From: a bacterium
GTDB lineage: Bacteria; Elusimicrobiota; Elusimicrobia; Elusimicrobiales; UBA9959
NCBI GenBank assembly: GCA_021811185.1
Contig: JAJZPL010000002.1
Coordinates: 1 to 64,000 of the forward strand
DNA length: 64,000 nucleotides
Direction of reading: 5' to 3'
Positions 34,048-42,000 of this stretch are shown in pieces (the first letter of the stretch is position 1; each line of letters begins with the position of its first letter). The notes under the pieces were generated by a model. The model saw only the letters and a list, made by a program, of their open reading frames with translations, searched no databases and was not told where the DNA came from. The position numbers and the translations under genes were made by a program.

Positions 34048-35262
34048 ATGTCACGATTATACAATAAATTTTCCGCGGGGTTCGCGCTCCCTGGCGGGGC
34101 GCCGGACGGGGCGCCTATTGTTTTGCCGCGGGCCCTTATGCCAGAATATCGGTGGATGAAAAAACACCGCGTCAGGCCCCGGCTTAAGGAAAGAGCGCGC
34201 GCTGCGGCGGCGCAAACCGCGCACTCCGACGGCGGGCTGTACCGCGTGTTCTTCGAGCAGGCCCGCGATTCGCTGCTGGTGCTGGAACTGCCGCGCGGCG
34301 GCGCGCCGCTGATCAAGGACGCCAATCCCGCGGCGCTGCTGCTCCACGGTTATTCCCGGGAAGAGCTTATCGGCAAGCCGGTTTCGGTGCTGGGCGCGTC
34401 CCTGAGCCGCGGCCGGCTGGTCCTCGAGAACAGCGGCGACAGCGCGGTTTTCGAAGTGCGCCAGAAACGCAGGGACGGGACGCCGCTTATCACGGAAGTC
34501 ACGGCCCGCAACGTTAATTTCGGTTCCATGCTTTACGGCATCCTGATCGAGCGCGACGTCACGCAGCGCCGGCGCCTCGAAGAGGAAGGGCGCCAGGTGG
34601 CGGGGCGCATCATGCTGGCGCGCGAGGCGGAAAAAAAGAGGCTGGCGGCCTCCCTGCACGACGCGGTCGGCGCCATGCAGGTAGGGCTGTCCTCGGCGCT
34701 GCTGGTAGTGGCCGAAGAGGTCCGCCTGGGCGAAAGCAGGCGGGCGCTAGCCAGCCTGGAGCGGGCGGGGAGACTTCTGAAAACAATGACCGCTGGCGTT
34801 AAAGGGGCCTGCGTGGAGAGCTGGCCGCCGGCGCTGGCGGTTTCGGGCCTGGACGCGGTGCTCCGCGACCTGCTGGACGGCTTCTCCGGCCGTTCGAAGA
34901 TCCGCGTGCAGGCCGATATCCGTCTTCCCGAAGACGAACGCCAGCGCGAGAACCCTCTTTCCATCGTGCTTTACCGCCTGGCCCAGGAAGCCCTGATGAA
35001 CGCGGAGAAGCATTCCGGGGCGGAAAAACTCGAGTTTTCCGTAGGCAGCGAGAACGGCTGGATGAAACTCACGGTGAGCGACGACGGGCGCGGCTTCAAC
35101 ATGGCTAAGGCGAAGAACAAAAAGTCCAGCCTGGGGCTTAAGATCATGGCCGAGGCCGCGGCGGCCGCCGGCGGTTATTTCTCCGTATATTCAAAGCCCG
35201 GGGGCGGCACGCTGGTAAAGGCCGAATTGCCGCTGGGCCGCGGCGCGGGGGCCGCGCCATGA
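34048..35262 (+). CDS. PAS-domain NarX/DegS-type (HisKA_3) histidine kinase
   Basis: A kinase of up to 404 residues, cytoplasmic as far as visible (no clear membrane span). A PAS domain occupies about 65-180 (VFFEQARDSLLVLE to LIERDVTQRRR). The dimerisation domain has EKKRLAASLHDAVGAMQVGL, the HisKA_3 type, then LYRLAQEALMNAEKHSGA and VSDDGRGFN. The N-terminus is uncertain: no SD fits 34048, and ATGs at 34138 and 34156 are alternatives, which would fit a plus-strand -10 near 34060. It overlaps its NarL-type regulator by ATGA. Confidence 0.88.
   Translation: MSRLYNKFSAGFALPGGAPDGAPIVLPRALMPEYRWMKKHRVRPRLKERARAAAAQTAHSDGGLYRVFFEQARDSLLVLELPRGGAPLIKDANPAALLLHGYSREELIGKPVSVLGASLSRGRLVLENSGDSAVFEVRQKRRDGTPLITEVTARNVNFGSMLYGILIERDVTQRRRLEEEGRQVAGRIMLAREAEKKRLAASLHDAVGAMQVGLSSALLVVAEEVRLGESRRALASLERAGRLLKTMTAGVKGACVESWPPALAVSGLDAVLRDLLDGFSGRSKIRVQADIRLPEDERQRENPLSIVLYRLAQEALMNAEKHSGAEKLEFSVGSENGWMKLTVSDDGRGFNMAKAKNKKSSLGLKIMAEAAAAAGGYFSVYSKPGGGTLVKAELPLGRGAGAAP
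34056..34061 (-). promoter_or_regulatory. -10 element for the receiver-TonB receptor operon
   Basis: Minus-strand TATAAT, 55 bases before the chosen start at 34000, in the AT-rich gap between divergent sensory operons. Confidence 0.45.
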
Positions 35263-35924
35263 TCATGCCCGCCCCGATCCGCGTTCTGTTGGCCGACGAC
35301 CACACGGTGGTGATCGAGGGCCTTAAAGCCGTCCTTAAGAAGACGGCTCCCGATATCGTGGTCTGCGGCGAGGCCAGGGACGGCCGCCGGGCGCTGGCCC
35401 TGGCGCGCAGGTCCCAGGTGGACGTGTACGTGTTCGACATCTCCATGCCGGGGCTGAACGGGCTGGAGGCCATGGCCAGGCTGCTGCTGGAAGACGCCGA
35501 CGCCAGGGTGATCATGCTGAGCATGCACGACGACCGGCCCACCGTGGAAAAAGCCCTCCGCGCCGGCGCGAAAGGCTACCTGGTGAAGGAGAGCGCGGCC
35601 GAGGAGATCGTGCGCGCGCTGCGCGTGGTCCACCGCGGGCAATACTATTTCAGCCCTTCCGTTTCCGAACTGCTGGCGGGGTCGGGGCGCCGCTCCACGC
35701 TTGCCGCGGTAAAGAAAATACGGAGTTCCGGCCTGACCGCCAAGGAGACGGACGTGGTGCGGCTCCTTGCCGAAGGGCTGGGCAACAAGCAGGTAGCCGC
35801 CAAACTGGCCATTTCCGAAAGCACCATCCACGTCCACAGGCGCAATATCGCCCGCAAGTTGGACATCCATAAACAGACCGACCTGGTCCGTTACGCCTTC
35901 CGCGAAGGCCTCGCCAAGCCGTAA
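35259..35924 (+). CDS. NarL/FixJ-family response regulator
   Basis: A 221-residue transcription factor: receiver (VLLADDHTVVIEGL; phosphoacceptor in YVFDISMPGLNG; K in YLVKESA) and a LuxR-type HTH (LTAKETDVVRLLAEGLGN, then VAAKLAISESTIHVHRR). Coupled by ATGA to the HisKA_3 kinase, its evident partner. Targets are unknown; the divergent TonB-receptor operon 1.2 kb away is a candidate. Confidence 0.94.
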   Translation: MIMPAPIRVLLADDHTVVIEGLKAVLKKTAPDIVVCGEARDGRRALALARRSQVDVYVFDISMPGLNGLEAMARLLLEDADARVIMLSMHDDRPTVEKALRAGAKGYLVKESAAEEIVRALRVVHRGQYYFSPSVSELLAGSGRRSTLAAVKKIRSSGLTAKETDVVRLLAEGLGNKQVAAKLAISESTIHVHRRNIARKLDIHKQTDLVRYAFREGLAKP

Positions 35925-36003
35925 TAGCCATATACCATAAAAAGGGTATATAAACCCGAACCTGAAATCATGTAATCTAAACAGGGTGCGGGGTTAGCGA
36001 TCT

Positions 36004-36059
36004 CATGGGTGGGGGCGGCCGTAATCATATACGGCTGCTCCCGCTGTATTACTCCTATG
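36004..36059 (+). ncRNA. Putative structured RNA leader upstream of kinase gene
   Basis: Within the 214-base gap 35925-36138, GGGGGCGGCCGTA (36011-36023) pairs along all 13 positions (two G-U) with TACGGCTGCTCCC (36030-36042) around a 6-base loop. An outer helix CATGGG/CCTATG (36004-36009 with 36054-36059) encloses it. There is no T-run, so it is not a simple terminator. It ends 79 bases before the kinase ATG. It matches no riboswitch class I recognise. Confidence 0.4.
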
Positions 36060-36138
36060 CGACCGCCAGCCAGTACGGGCGCGTTTAAATCAATTTAAAC
36101 CGCGCCGGAATATACGGGCGGAAGGCGATATACGGCGG

Positions 36139-37410
36139 ATGACACTGAACGCACTGGAACAGAGAGGAAAGCAACTGTTGAGGCAGCAGGCCCTGTGGTC
36201 GGGCCTGATGTCCCTTTTCGCCTCGCTGATCTACTTCGCGGCGGATTTCCCTTTCCCCAGGGTCATAGCCTCCATAGCCCTGGTGGCCGCGGCCGCGTAT
36301 TTCGCCTATTATCTTTTCTTCGACCTGCTCTGCCGCACCTGCTACGGCCAGGCGGGGGCCGCGCTGAGCGTGCTGGGCGTAACCACGCTTACGCTGGTGG
36401 TGAACTTCACCGGCGGCATAGTTTCCCCGTTCATCTTCCTCTATTTCTGCATCCTTATCTCCGAGGCGCTGTACGGCCTGGAGAACCGGGCGACCCTGCC
36501 TGTAGCCCTTGCCGGGTACCTGCTGGTGGTGGCGGGACAGTTCACGGGGCTTATCCCTTATTTCAACCCCTGGGCGCACGATATTTACAGGAGCCCGCTC
36601 GCCGTGTTCCTTATCGCGGCGGTTACGGCGGTCTACCTGACGCTGACCAACCGCATCACCAGGCTGATCGTGACCAACCTGCGCGCCAAGCTGGAACTCG
36701 GCGCGGCGGAAAAGGAGGCCCTGCTGCGCAAGTTCTCCGAGCTGAACGCCACGGCGCAGATAGGCGTGCTGGCGCACCGCATCGCGCACGACCTGCGCGG
36801 ACCGATCTCCTCGGTCTCCGGCTATATCCAGATCGAACTGCTTAAGAAGAAGACCCCCGAGGAACTCGAGACGCTCGGGGACCTGAACTCCGTGGTCAGG
36901 AACATGGAAGAATCCCTGCGGGGGATCACCCGCTTCGGCAGGACGGCGGCGGGGAACCAGGAAAAGATCCTGCTCGCGGATTTTATGGAGTCGCTGCTGG
37001 CCATAGTAGCCTACTCTCCCCAGGCGAGCGGCGTGCAGTTTAAAAAACTTTTCCCCGCAAAACTCCAGGCCGGGGCCGAAGGCTCCCGCGCCGACCTGCA
37101 GCAGGCTTATTTCAACATCATCAAGAACGCGGTGGAGGCGGTACGGGATAACCCCGGCGACAAGATCATCGAAATAGATATAAAGACGGACGGCGGCGAG
37201 GCGCGGATCTCCGTGGCCGACAACGGCCCGGGCATTCCGCCCGAGATCTTCGGCAGCCTGTTCAATAAATCCGTTACCACCAAAAAGGAAGGCACCGGGG
37301 TGGGCCTGATCATTACGAAAGCCCTGCTGGAACAGAACGCGGGCGGGATAGAGCTGAGGAACCGCGCGGAGGGCGGGCTGAGCGTGCTGACGCGGCTGCC
37401 GCTGGCCTGA
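36139..37410 (+). CDS. Membrane histidine kinase A of the lycopene-cyclase-like cluster
   Basis: A 423-residue kinase with about six membrane spans in residues 18-180, including VVNFTGGIVSPFIFLYFCI, and almost no periplasmic loop. H-box VLAHRIAHDLRGPISSVSG (His near residue 221), N-box YFNIIKNAVEAV, then VADNGPGIPPE and GTGVGLIITKALLEQ. It is a close paralogue of the kinase at 39215, sharing the GGIVSP motif and the whole catalytic part. First gene of the cluster, with no adjacent receiver. Confidence 0.93.
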   Translation: MTLNALEQRGKQLLRQQALWSGLMSLFASLIYFAADFPFPRVIASIALVAAAAYFAYYLFFDLLCRTCYGQAGAALSVLGVTTLTLVVNFTGGIVSPFIFLYFCILISEALYGLENRATLPVALAGYLLVVAGQFTGLIPYFNPWAHDIYRSPLAVFLIAAVTAVYLTLTNRITRLIVTNLRAKLELGAAEKEALLRKFSELNATAQIGVLAHRIAHDLRGPISSVSGYIQIELLKKKTPEELETLGDLNSVVRNMEESLRGITRFGRTAAGNQEKILLADFMESLLAIVAYSPQASGVQFKKLFPAKLQAGAEGSRADLQQAYFNIIKNAVEAVRDNPGDKIIEIDIKTDGGEARISVADNGPGIPPEIFGSLFNKSVTTKKEGTGVGLIITKALLEQNAGGIELRNRAEGGLSVLTRLPLA

Positions 37411-37456
37411 GTTCGCGGGGGCGCTGCCTGGTTCACGAAGGAGATACGACTTTAAT

Positions 37457-37777
37457 ATGCCGGTTTACCTGATAACCTATACGCTCCTCTTCTGGGTCCC
37501 GGCCCTGCTTTTCATCGTTTTTTTCCTGCCGCGCCTCGACGGCGGGCTGCGCAGGTCTTTCTGGGCCGCTTCCGCCGCCATGGCCGCGGTGTCGGTGGTG
37601 ATGGAGTACCTGTTCCTGAAGTTCGACGTGTGGTTCTTTTCGGAGAAGATAGACCGGCTGCTGGGAGTGTGGATAGGGGCCGCGCCGGTGGAGGAATTCG
37701 TGTTCTGGTTCGGCGCCACGCCTTTCTGCCTGGCCCTTTATCTGACGTACAGCCGCATCCTGAGGAAAAATGCCTGA
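37457..37777 (+). CDS. Lycopene cyclase domain protein, CrtYc-like half
   Basis: A 106-residue membrane protein with three spans. YTLLFWVPALLFIVFF opens it, and APVEEFVFWFG carries the PxEE motif of the heterodimeric/CarR lycopene beta-cyclase superfamily. SD AAGGAGA. It overlaps the next gene, the matching second half, by 8 bases. Carotenoid chemistry is the family precedent; no phytoene synthase or desaturase is in the window, so another isoprenoid substrate or a sensory role is possible. Confidence 0.75.
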   Translation: MPVYLITYTLLFWVPALLFIVFFLPRLDGGLRRSFWAASAAMAAVSVVMEYLFLKFDVWFFSEKIDRLLGVWIGAAPVEEFVFWFGATPFCLALYLTYSRILRKNA

Positions 37778-38153
37778 AGCGGACGAACTGCTGAGCGAAG
37801 AAGACCGGAAGAAGAAGGACGCGACCGCCCAAAAAAAATGGCCGGCCAGCGTGATCCTGGCCGCGCCTTTCGCGCTGCTCCTGATCCCGCTGTACCGGGC
37901 CGCCAGGGAAAGGGTCAACTGGAAGGCCGCGCTGGCGATGATCGCCACCTTCGAGGCCGTCATGATCTGCGCCGAGCTGTTCTCGGTTTCGCGCGGCCAC
38001 TGGATCTGGAACCCCAACCGCGTACTGGGGCCGATGTTCTTCGGCGTGCCGATCGAGGAGCCGCTGCTGTATTACTGGTTCCCGCCGCTTTTTGTGGTGA
38101 TCCTCATGCACGCGTTCGAGGGCTATTTCGCCAAGGGGAACAAAGCTGAATGA
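37770..38153 (+). CDS. Lycopene cyclase domain protein, CrtYd-like half
   Basis: A 127-residue protein: a charged cytoplasmic N-terminus (about 1-25, EADELLSEEDRKKKD) then three spans, with GVPIEEPLLYYWFPPL as the second PxEE motif of the family. The N-terminal charged extension is unusual. Overlaps both neighbours (8 and 4 bases), so the halves are made in fixed ratio. Confidence 0.72.
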   Translation: MPEADELLSEEDRKKKDATAQKKWPASVILAAPFALLLIPLYRAARERVNWKAALAMIATFEAVMICAELFSVSRGHWIWNPNRVLGPMFFGVPIEEPLLYYWFPPLFVVILMHAFEGYFAKGNKAE

Positions 38154-38695
38154 AACTGATCATCTTCGAGGCCGCGATCTACGCCCTGGTCCCGCTCGTC
38201 TGGTTCCTGTTCAAGCGCTTCGCCGGGCGCAACGTGGCCGGCGAAATGATAGCCGGCGCCATCATCGGCTTCTTTAACGAATTCGCCACCGAGCCTCTCT
38301 GGGACTACCACTTCCGGCTCACTTACTACAAGGATATCCCCGTCGCCATCATTCTCAGCTGGGGCGTGCTGTTCGCGGTGGTGGTCTACGTTTCGGAAAA
38401 GATGTACTGTTTCGCGCGCAAGCGTAAAACCATAAAGCCGGGGGACGTGAGCATTTTTATCTTCGACCTGCTGGCGGCCGCGCTTATAGCCTTCCCGGTG
38501 GAAACGCTCGGCGTAAAATCCGGCATTTGGACTTACCGCTACGACAGGCTCAACTGGGATTGGGGGACGGTCCCGCTCTTCAACATGCCGTGGGAGGCCC
38601 TTTTCGGCTACTGCCTGCTGATGCTGATAGGCCCGAGTTTCGTGCGGGCCTGGGAAAAGACTTTCGACGAGGTGCTGCCAGGGGAGGGGGAATGA
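38150..38695 (+). CDS. Unknown five-span membrane protein, paralogue 1
   Basis: A 181-residue membrane protein. Conserved blocks shared with the next gene: GEMIAGAIIGFFNEFATEPL, WDYHF-LTYYKD, GIWTYRYD, NWDWGTVPLFNMPWE and FGYCLLMLIGPSFVRAW. The spacing of G-W-TYR and P-x-E resembles the lycopene cyclase halves at low similarity. Coupled by ATGA on both sides. No function assigned. Confidence 0.7.
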   Translation: MKLIIFEAAIYALVPLVWFLFKRFAGRNVAGEMIAGAIIGFFNEFATEPLWDYHFRLTYYKDIPVAIILSWGVLFAVVVYVSEKMYCFARKRKTIKPGDVSIFIFDLLAAALIAFPVETLGVKSGIWTYRYDRLNWDWGTVPLFNMPWEALFGYCLLMLIGPSFVRAWEKTFDEVLPGEGE

Positions 38696-39213
38696 CCCTC
38701 AAGGTGCTGGAGCTTATAGGGCTGCTGCAGGCCCCGCTGATGTGGTGGGTGTTCCGCAAGTACTTCAAACGGGACATGACCGGCGAGATGATAGCCAGCG
38801 CCATAGTGGGCGTGGTGTGGGAGATAGCCACCGAGCCGCTGTGGGATTATCATTTCACCCTGACTTATTACAAAGACGCCCCGGTGGCCGAACTTACGGG
38901 CTGGATGGTGATGTTCCCGCTGGTGATCCTGCTCTCCGAGAAACTGTACCGCGTCGTGCTGAAGAAGGACAAGCTGCTGCCGCACGACAAGCGGATCTTC
39001 CTGTTCGACGTGATAAGCGCCCAGGTGATCTGCCTGCCGCTGGAAGCCATAGGCGCGCGGCTCGGCGTGTGGACCTACCGGCTGGATGTCCTGGGCTGGC
39101 ACTGGGGCACGATCCCTTTCTTCAACCTGCCGCTGGAGGTCCCTTTCGGCTACTCGCTTTTAATGCTGATAGCTCCCACGTTCATAAGGTACTGGCAGAA
39201 GGATTTCGAATAA
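38692..39213 (+). CDS. Unknown five-span membrane protein, paralogue 2
   Basis: A 173-residue paralogue of the preceding gene, starting at ATG 38692 within ATGA. Same blocks in the same order: GEMIASAIVGVVWEIATEPL, WDYHFTLTYYKD, GVWTYRLD, WHWGTIPFFNLPLE and FGYSLLMLIAPTFIRYW. The kinase gene begins 1 base after its stop. Arisen by tandem duplication; retention of both suggests a heterodimer. Confidence 0.7.
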   Translation: MTLKVLELIGLLQAPLMWWVFRKYFKRDMTGEMIASAIVGVVWEIATEPLWDYHFTLTYYKDAPVAELTGWMVMFPLVILLSEKLYRVVLKKDKLLPHDKRIFLFDVISAQVICLPLEAIGARLGVWTYRLDVLGWHWGTIPFFNLPLEVPFGYSLLMLIAPTFIRYWQKDFE

Positions 39214-39214
39214 T

Positions 39215-40492
39215 ATGCTGGAAAGCGGCTATCCCCTGGAAACGCGGTACGCGCGGATATACAGCAAAAAGCAGGCGCTGTACTCCGCCGTCCTGTGCCT
39301 GGCGGTTTCCTGCGGGGTCTTTTTGCTGCCGGACTTCCCTTTCGACCGCCGCATGGCCTACTTTACGCTGCTGGCCTCGTTCGTCTACGCCGGGGTGTAC
39401 CTGCTCCACGACAGGCTGGCCGGGCATTACCACCAGGTGGTGACCGGGGTGAGCCTGCTGGGGCTGGTGGCGATCTCGTTCATAGTCCACCTGACGGGCG
39501 GGATAGTCTCGCCGATGATCTGCTTTTATTTCGGCATCCTGATCTCCGAGGCCGCCTACGGGGTGGCCCATTCGGTGAGCATCGTGGCCGCGGTAGTGTG
39601 CTTTCTCGGCGTGATAGCGGCGGAGGTGACGGGGCTGCTTCCGGTTTCCCCGATGGCCGCCGCGGTCTACTCCAGCCCGGTCACCGCCGCCATGATCGTT
39701 CTGGCGGTAGCCTCGCTGATGGCTATAACCGGGCATATCGGCAGGATCATCATCCGCCAGCTAAGGCAGGACCTGGAGGACGAGAACCGGGAAAAACACC
39801 TTATTATGCACAAGTTCAGCGAGCTCGAGGCGCATTCGCAGATAGGCCTGCTGGCGCACCGGATAGTGCACGACCTGCGCGGGCCGATAGCCTCGATCTC
39901 CGGCTATATCCAGATCGAGGCCCTTAAGGACAAGCCGCAGGAAGAAAAAGAAATGCTCAACGACCTTAACGACACGGTGATGGGGATGTCCGAGTCGCTT
40001 TCCAATATAACCCGGTTCGGCAAGATGTCCTCCGGTAGCGCCGAGAAGATCCCGCTGGCGGATTTCATCAGGAACCTGGTAGCCATCGCCTCTTTTTCTC
40101 CCCAGGCGAAGGGGGTCAGGTTCGTGAAACTTTACCCCGACACGCTGCCTGTCAGCGTAAACGCCTCCAGGCAGGACCTGCAGCAGGTCTATTTCAACCT
40201 TATCAAGAACGCGGTGGAAGCGCTGCGGGACAATTCCGACGGCAAGGTGGTGGAGATAGGGATAGCCAAAGAGGGAAAGGACGTGGTGGTGACCGTGTCC
40301 GACAACGGCCCGGGCATGCCGGAGGAAATACTGAAGACTATCTTCAGGAAATCCATTACCACCAAGAAGGACGGCACGGGCGTGGGGCTGTTCATCGCCA
40401 AGGACCTGCTGGCCAGGAACAACGGCGACATAGAACTGCACAACCGCGCGGAAGGCGGGCTGAAGGTAATTACCCGCCTTTCGGCCGCCTGA
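39215..40492 (+). CDS. Membrane histidine kinase B of the lycopene-cyclase-like cluster
   Basis: A 425-residue paralogue of the kinase at 36139. N-terminal spans in residues about 20-185 with IVHLTGGIVSPMICFYFGI. H-box LLAHRIVHDLRGPIASISG, N-box YFNLIKNAVEAL, VSDNGPGMPEE and GTGVGLFIAKDLLAR. It starts 1 base after the preceding stop, so all six genes of the cluster are probably one transcript. Confidence 0.93.
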   Translation: MLESGYPLETRYARIYSKKQALYSAVLCLAVSCGVFLLPDFPFDRRMAYFTLLASFVYAGVYLLHDRLAGHYHQVVTGVSLLGLVAISFIVHLTGGIVSPMICFYFGILISEAAYGVAHSVSIVAAVVCFLGVIAAEVTGLLPVSPMAAAVYSSPVTAAMIVLAVASLMAITGHIGRIIIRQLRQDLEDENREKHLIMHKFSELEAHSQIGLLAHRIVHDLRGPIASISGYIQIEALKDKPQEEKEMLNDLNDTVMGMSESLSNITRFGKMSSGSAEKIPLADFIRNLVAIASFSPQAKGVRFVKLYPDTLPVSVNASRQDLQQVYFNLIKNAVEALRDNSDGKVVEIGIAKEGKDVVVTVSDNGPGMPEEILKTIFRKSITTKKDGTGVGLFIAKDLLARNNGDIELHNRAEGGLKVITRLSAA

Positions 40493-40553
40493 ATTTGAGT
40501 ATCGGCAGTTCCGGGGCAGTTTTCCGGAATATCTTGCATCAAGTGGAGGAACT

Positions 40554-41825
40554 GTGAAAATAGCATCATGTCGGCGCGGCCTGTGCATAGCAGCGGCGGG
40601 ATTGCTCCTGGGCGGTGTCTTAGGCGTTCGGGCTTTCGCTTCGGGTTACGAGTTCGACGGCGTGGGCGCCCGGTCGGTGGCCCGCGGCGGCGCGGTTATA
40701 GCCGACGTGAACGACTGGACGGCCATATACTGGAACCCGGCCGGCCTGGTGAACGCGGCGTCCAAAGAAGCGGGCCTGGAACTGCGGGCAGGCAAGATGT
40801 ACACCAAGGACGGGAATTCCTTCAACGTGCTGGGGATGAACCCTTTCGACAAGACCCGCGTGACTTCCGGTTTCGTGCTCGGTTCGCTGGGCGTGGTGAT
40901 CCCGCTCGACGCCGATAACGCCATAGCCGCGGGCGCTTACTCGCCGCTGCTGCAGGGAGCGGATTTCAAGGATACCGCCCCGGCCGACCTGTTCGTGAAC
41001 GCCCTCGATTATAAGAGCAACGTGCTTACCGGGGTGTTCAACGTGTCTTACTCCAGGCGCCTGGACGAGAAGTTCACCGCCGGGCTGGGCGTTAACGCCA
41101 TCTACGGCTCCCTTACTTCGGATTCTACGATCAACTGGGGGCCGGGCCTGGTTCTTATCCCCGGCATGGCCGCCATGGCTAACACGACCCAGAAGAATAA
41201 ATCCGACGCCAACGGTTACGGCTTCGAGGGCGTGGGCGGCCTGGACTACAAGATCAACGACGCCTGGAAGGCAGGTTTTGTAGTGCGCACCGGCGCCCGG
41301 ATAGTTCTGAAGGGCGACGAAAAGGTTTATGTGAACGGAGCTTTCGCGCAAAAGAGCGACTTCGAATACCCGGTGCACCACCCCGCCACTTCGGGCTTGG
41401 GTGTGGCCTGGCAGGCCAGCCAGGACCTGAAAGTTACCTGCGATATCGCCCAGGCCTGGTGGAAAGGCTTCTCCAGCGCCCGGACCTACGATACCCCGGG
41501 CGGCCTGCTGAACAGCAACGGGAATACCTACCACTGGCTCAATTCCACCAAGTTCAGGCTCGGCGCTCTCAAAAAGCTGAGCGATAAATACGAAGTGATG
41601 GGCGGCTACGCCTTCGACACCTGGGCCATCGACCGGCACAGCATCGACTTCTCCACAGCCATCGACGTGCCGATGCACCGCTTCTCCGCCGCCGTCACCC
41701 GCAAGTGGGCGGCCGTGGACGCCACGCTGGGGGCGCTGGCCGGCTCCGGCAGGCGCACCGCCGCCGGGGTGGACTATTCCCTCAAAGGCTGGTATGTGAT
41801 GGGCGAGGTGAAGTACAGGTTTTAA
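40554..41825 (+). CDS. FadL/OmpP1/TodX-type outer-membrane channel
   Basis: A 423-residue hydrophobic-compound channel. GTG start behind GTGGAGGA; signal peptide ends VRAFA. The family opener GVGARSVARGGAVIADVNDW and YWNPAGLVNA follow, and the barrel ends GEVKYRF. The family moves long-chain fatty acids or aromatic hydrocarbons across the outer membrane. It lies 61 bases after kinase B and may be co-transcribed, which would link the cyclase-like cluster to uptake of a lipid. Confidence 0.88.
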   Translation: MKIASCRRGLCIAAAGLLLGGVLGVRAFASGYEFDGVGARSVARGGAVIADVNDWTAIYWNPAGLVNAASKEAGLELRAGKMYTKDGNSFNVLGMNPFDKTRVTSGFVLGSLGVVIPLDADNAIAAGAYSPLLQGADFKDTAPADLFVNALDYKSNVLTGVFNVSYSRRLDEKFTAGLGVNAIYGSLTSDSTINWGPGLVLIPGMAAMANTTQKNKSDANGYGFEGVGGLDYKINDAWKAGFVVRTGARIVLKGDEKVYVNGAFAQKSDFEYPVHHPATSGLGVAWQASQDLKVTCDIAQAWWKGFSSARTYDTPGGLLNSNGNTYHWLNSTKFRLGALKKLSDKYEVMGGYAFDTWAIDRHSIDFSTAIDVPMHRFSAAVTRKWAAVDATLGALAGSGRRTAAGVDYSLKGWYVMGEVKYRF

Positions 41826-41839
41826 AAATAGTAAGATAG

Positions 41840-41963
41840 TAAAGTAGCGCAGAAGGAACGGGGTGCGAATCCCCGGCTGCCCCGCAACGGTGATGCCCAA
41901 CGGCTAAGCCCGGTCTACTGCGAACCCCGGAGCCTGGCTCCGGGGCGTCCGAGGGGAAAGCGT
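41840..41963 (+). ncRNA. Cobalamin riboswitch
   Basis: The conserved series GGTGCGAATCC, CTGCCCCGCAACGGTGA and AAGCCCGGTCTACTGC matches the B12 aptamer, followed by an 8-bp hairpin CCCCGGAG/CTCCGGGG (41925-41932 with 41938-41945). The genes downstream encode a B12-type ABC importer, as expected. Outer boundaries are approximate. Confidence 0.9.
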
Positions 41964-41999
41964 AAAAAAGCTCGACCTTTCGGCCGGGCTTTTTTATTT
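41964..41999 (+). terminator. Riboswitch-controlled terminator (expression platform)
   Basis: AAAAAAGCTCGACC (41964-41977) pairs with GGCCGGGCTTTTTT (41982-41995) around TTTC, then more T. It touches the btuF start codon at 42001, so ligand binding would stop transcription just before the coding region. Confidence 0.85.
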
Positions 42000-42000
42000 T

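Noticed and set aside
35930-35951. ATATACC/GGTATAT hairpin after the NarL-type gene as a terminator
   Set aside because: Only seven AT-rich pairs, an 8-base loop and no T-run follow.
37457-38153. A carotenoid biosynthesis operon
   Set aside because: Only the cyclase-like halves are present; synthase and desaturase are missing and the flanking genes are kinases.
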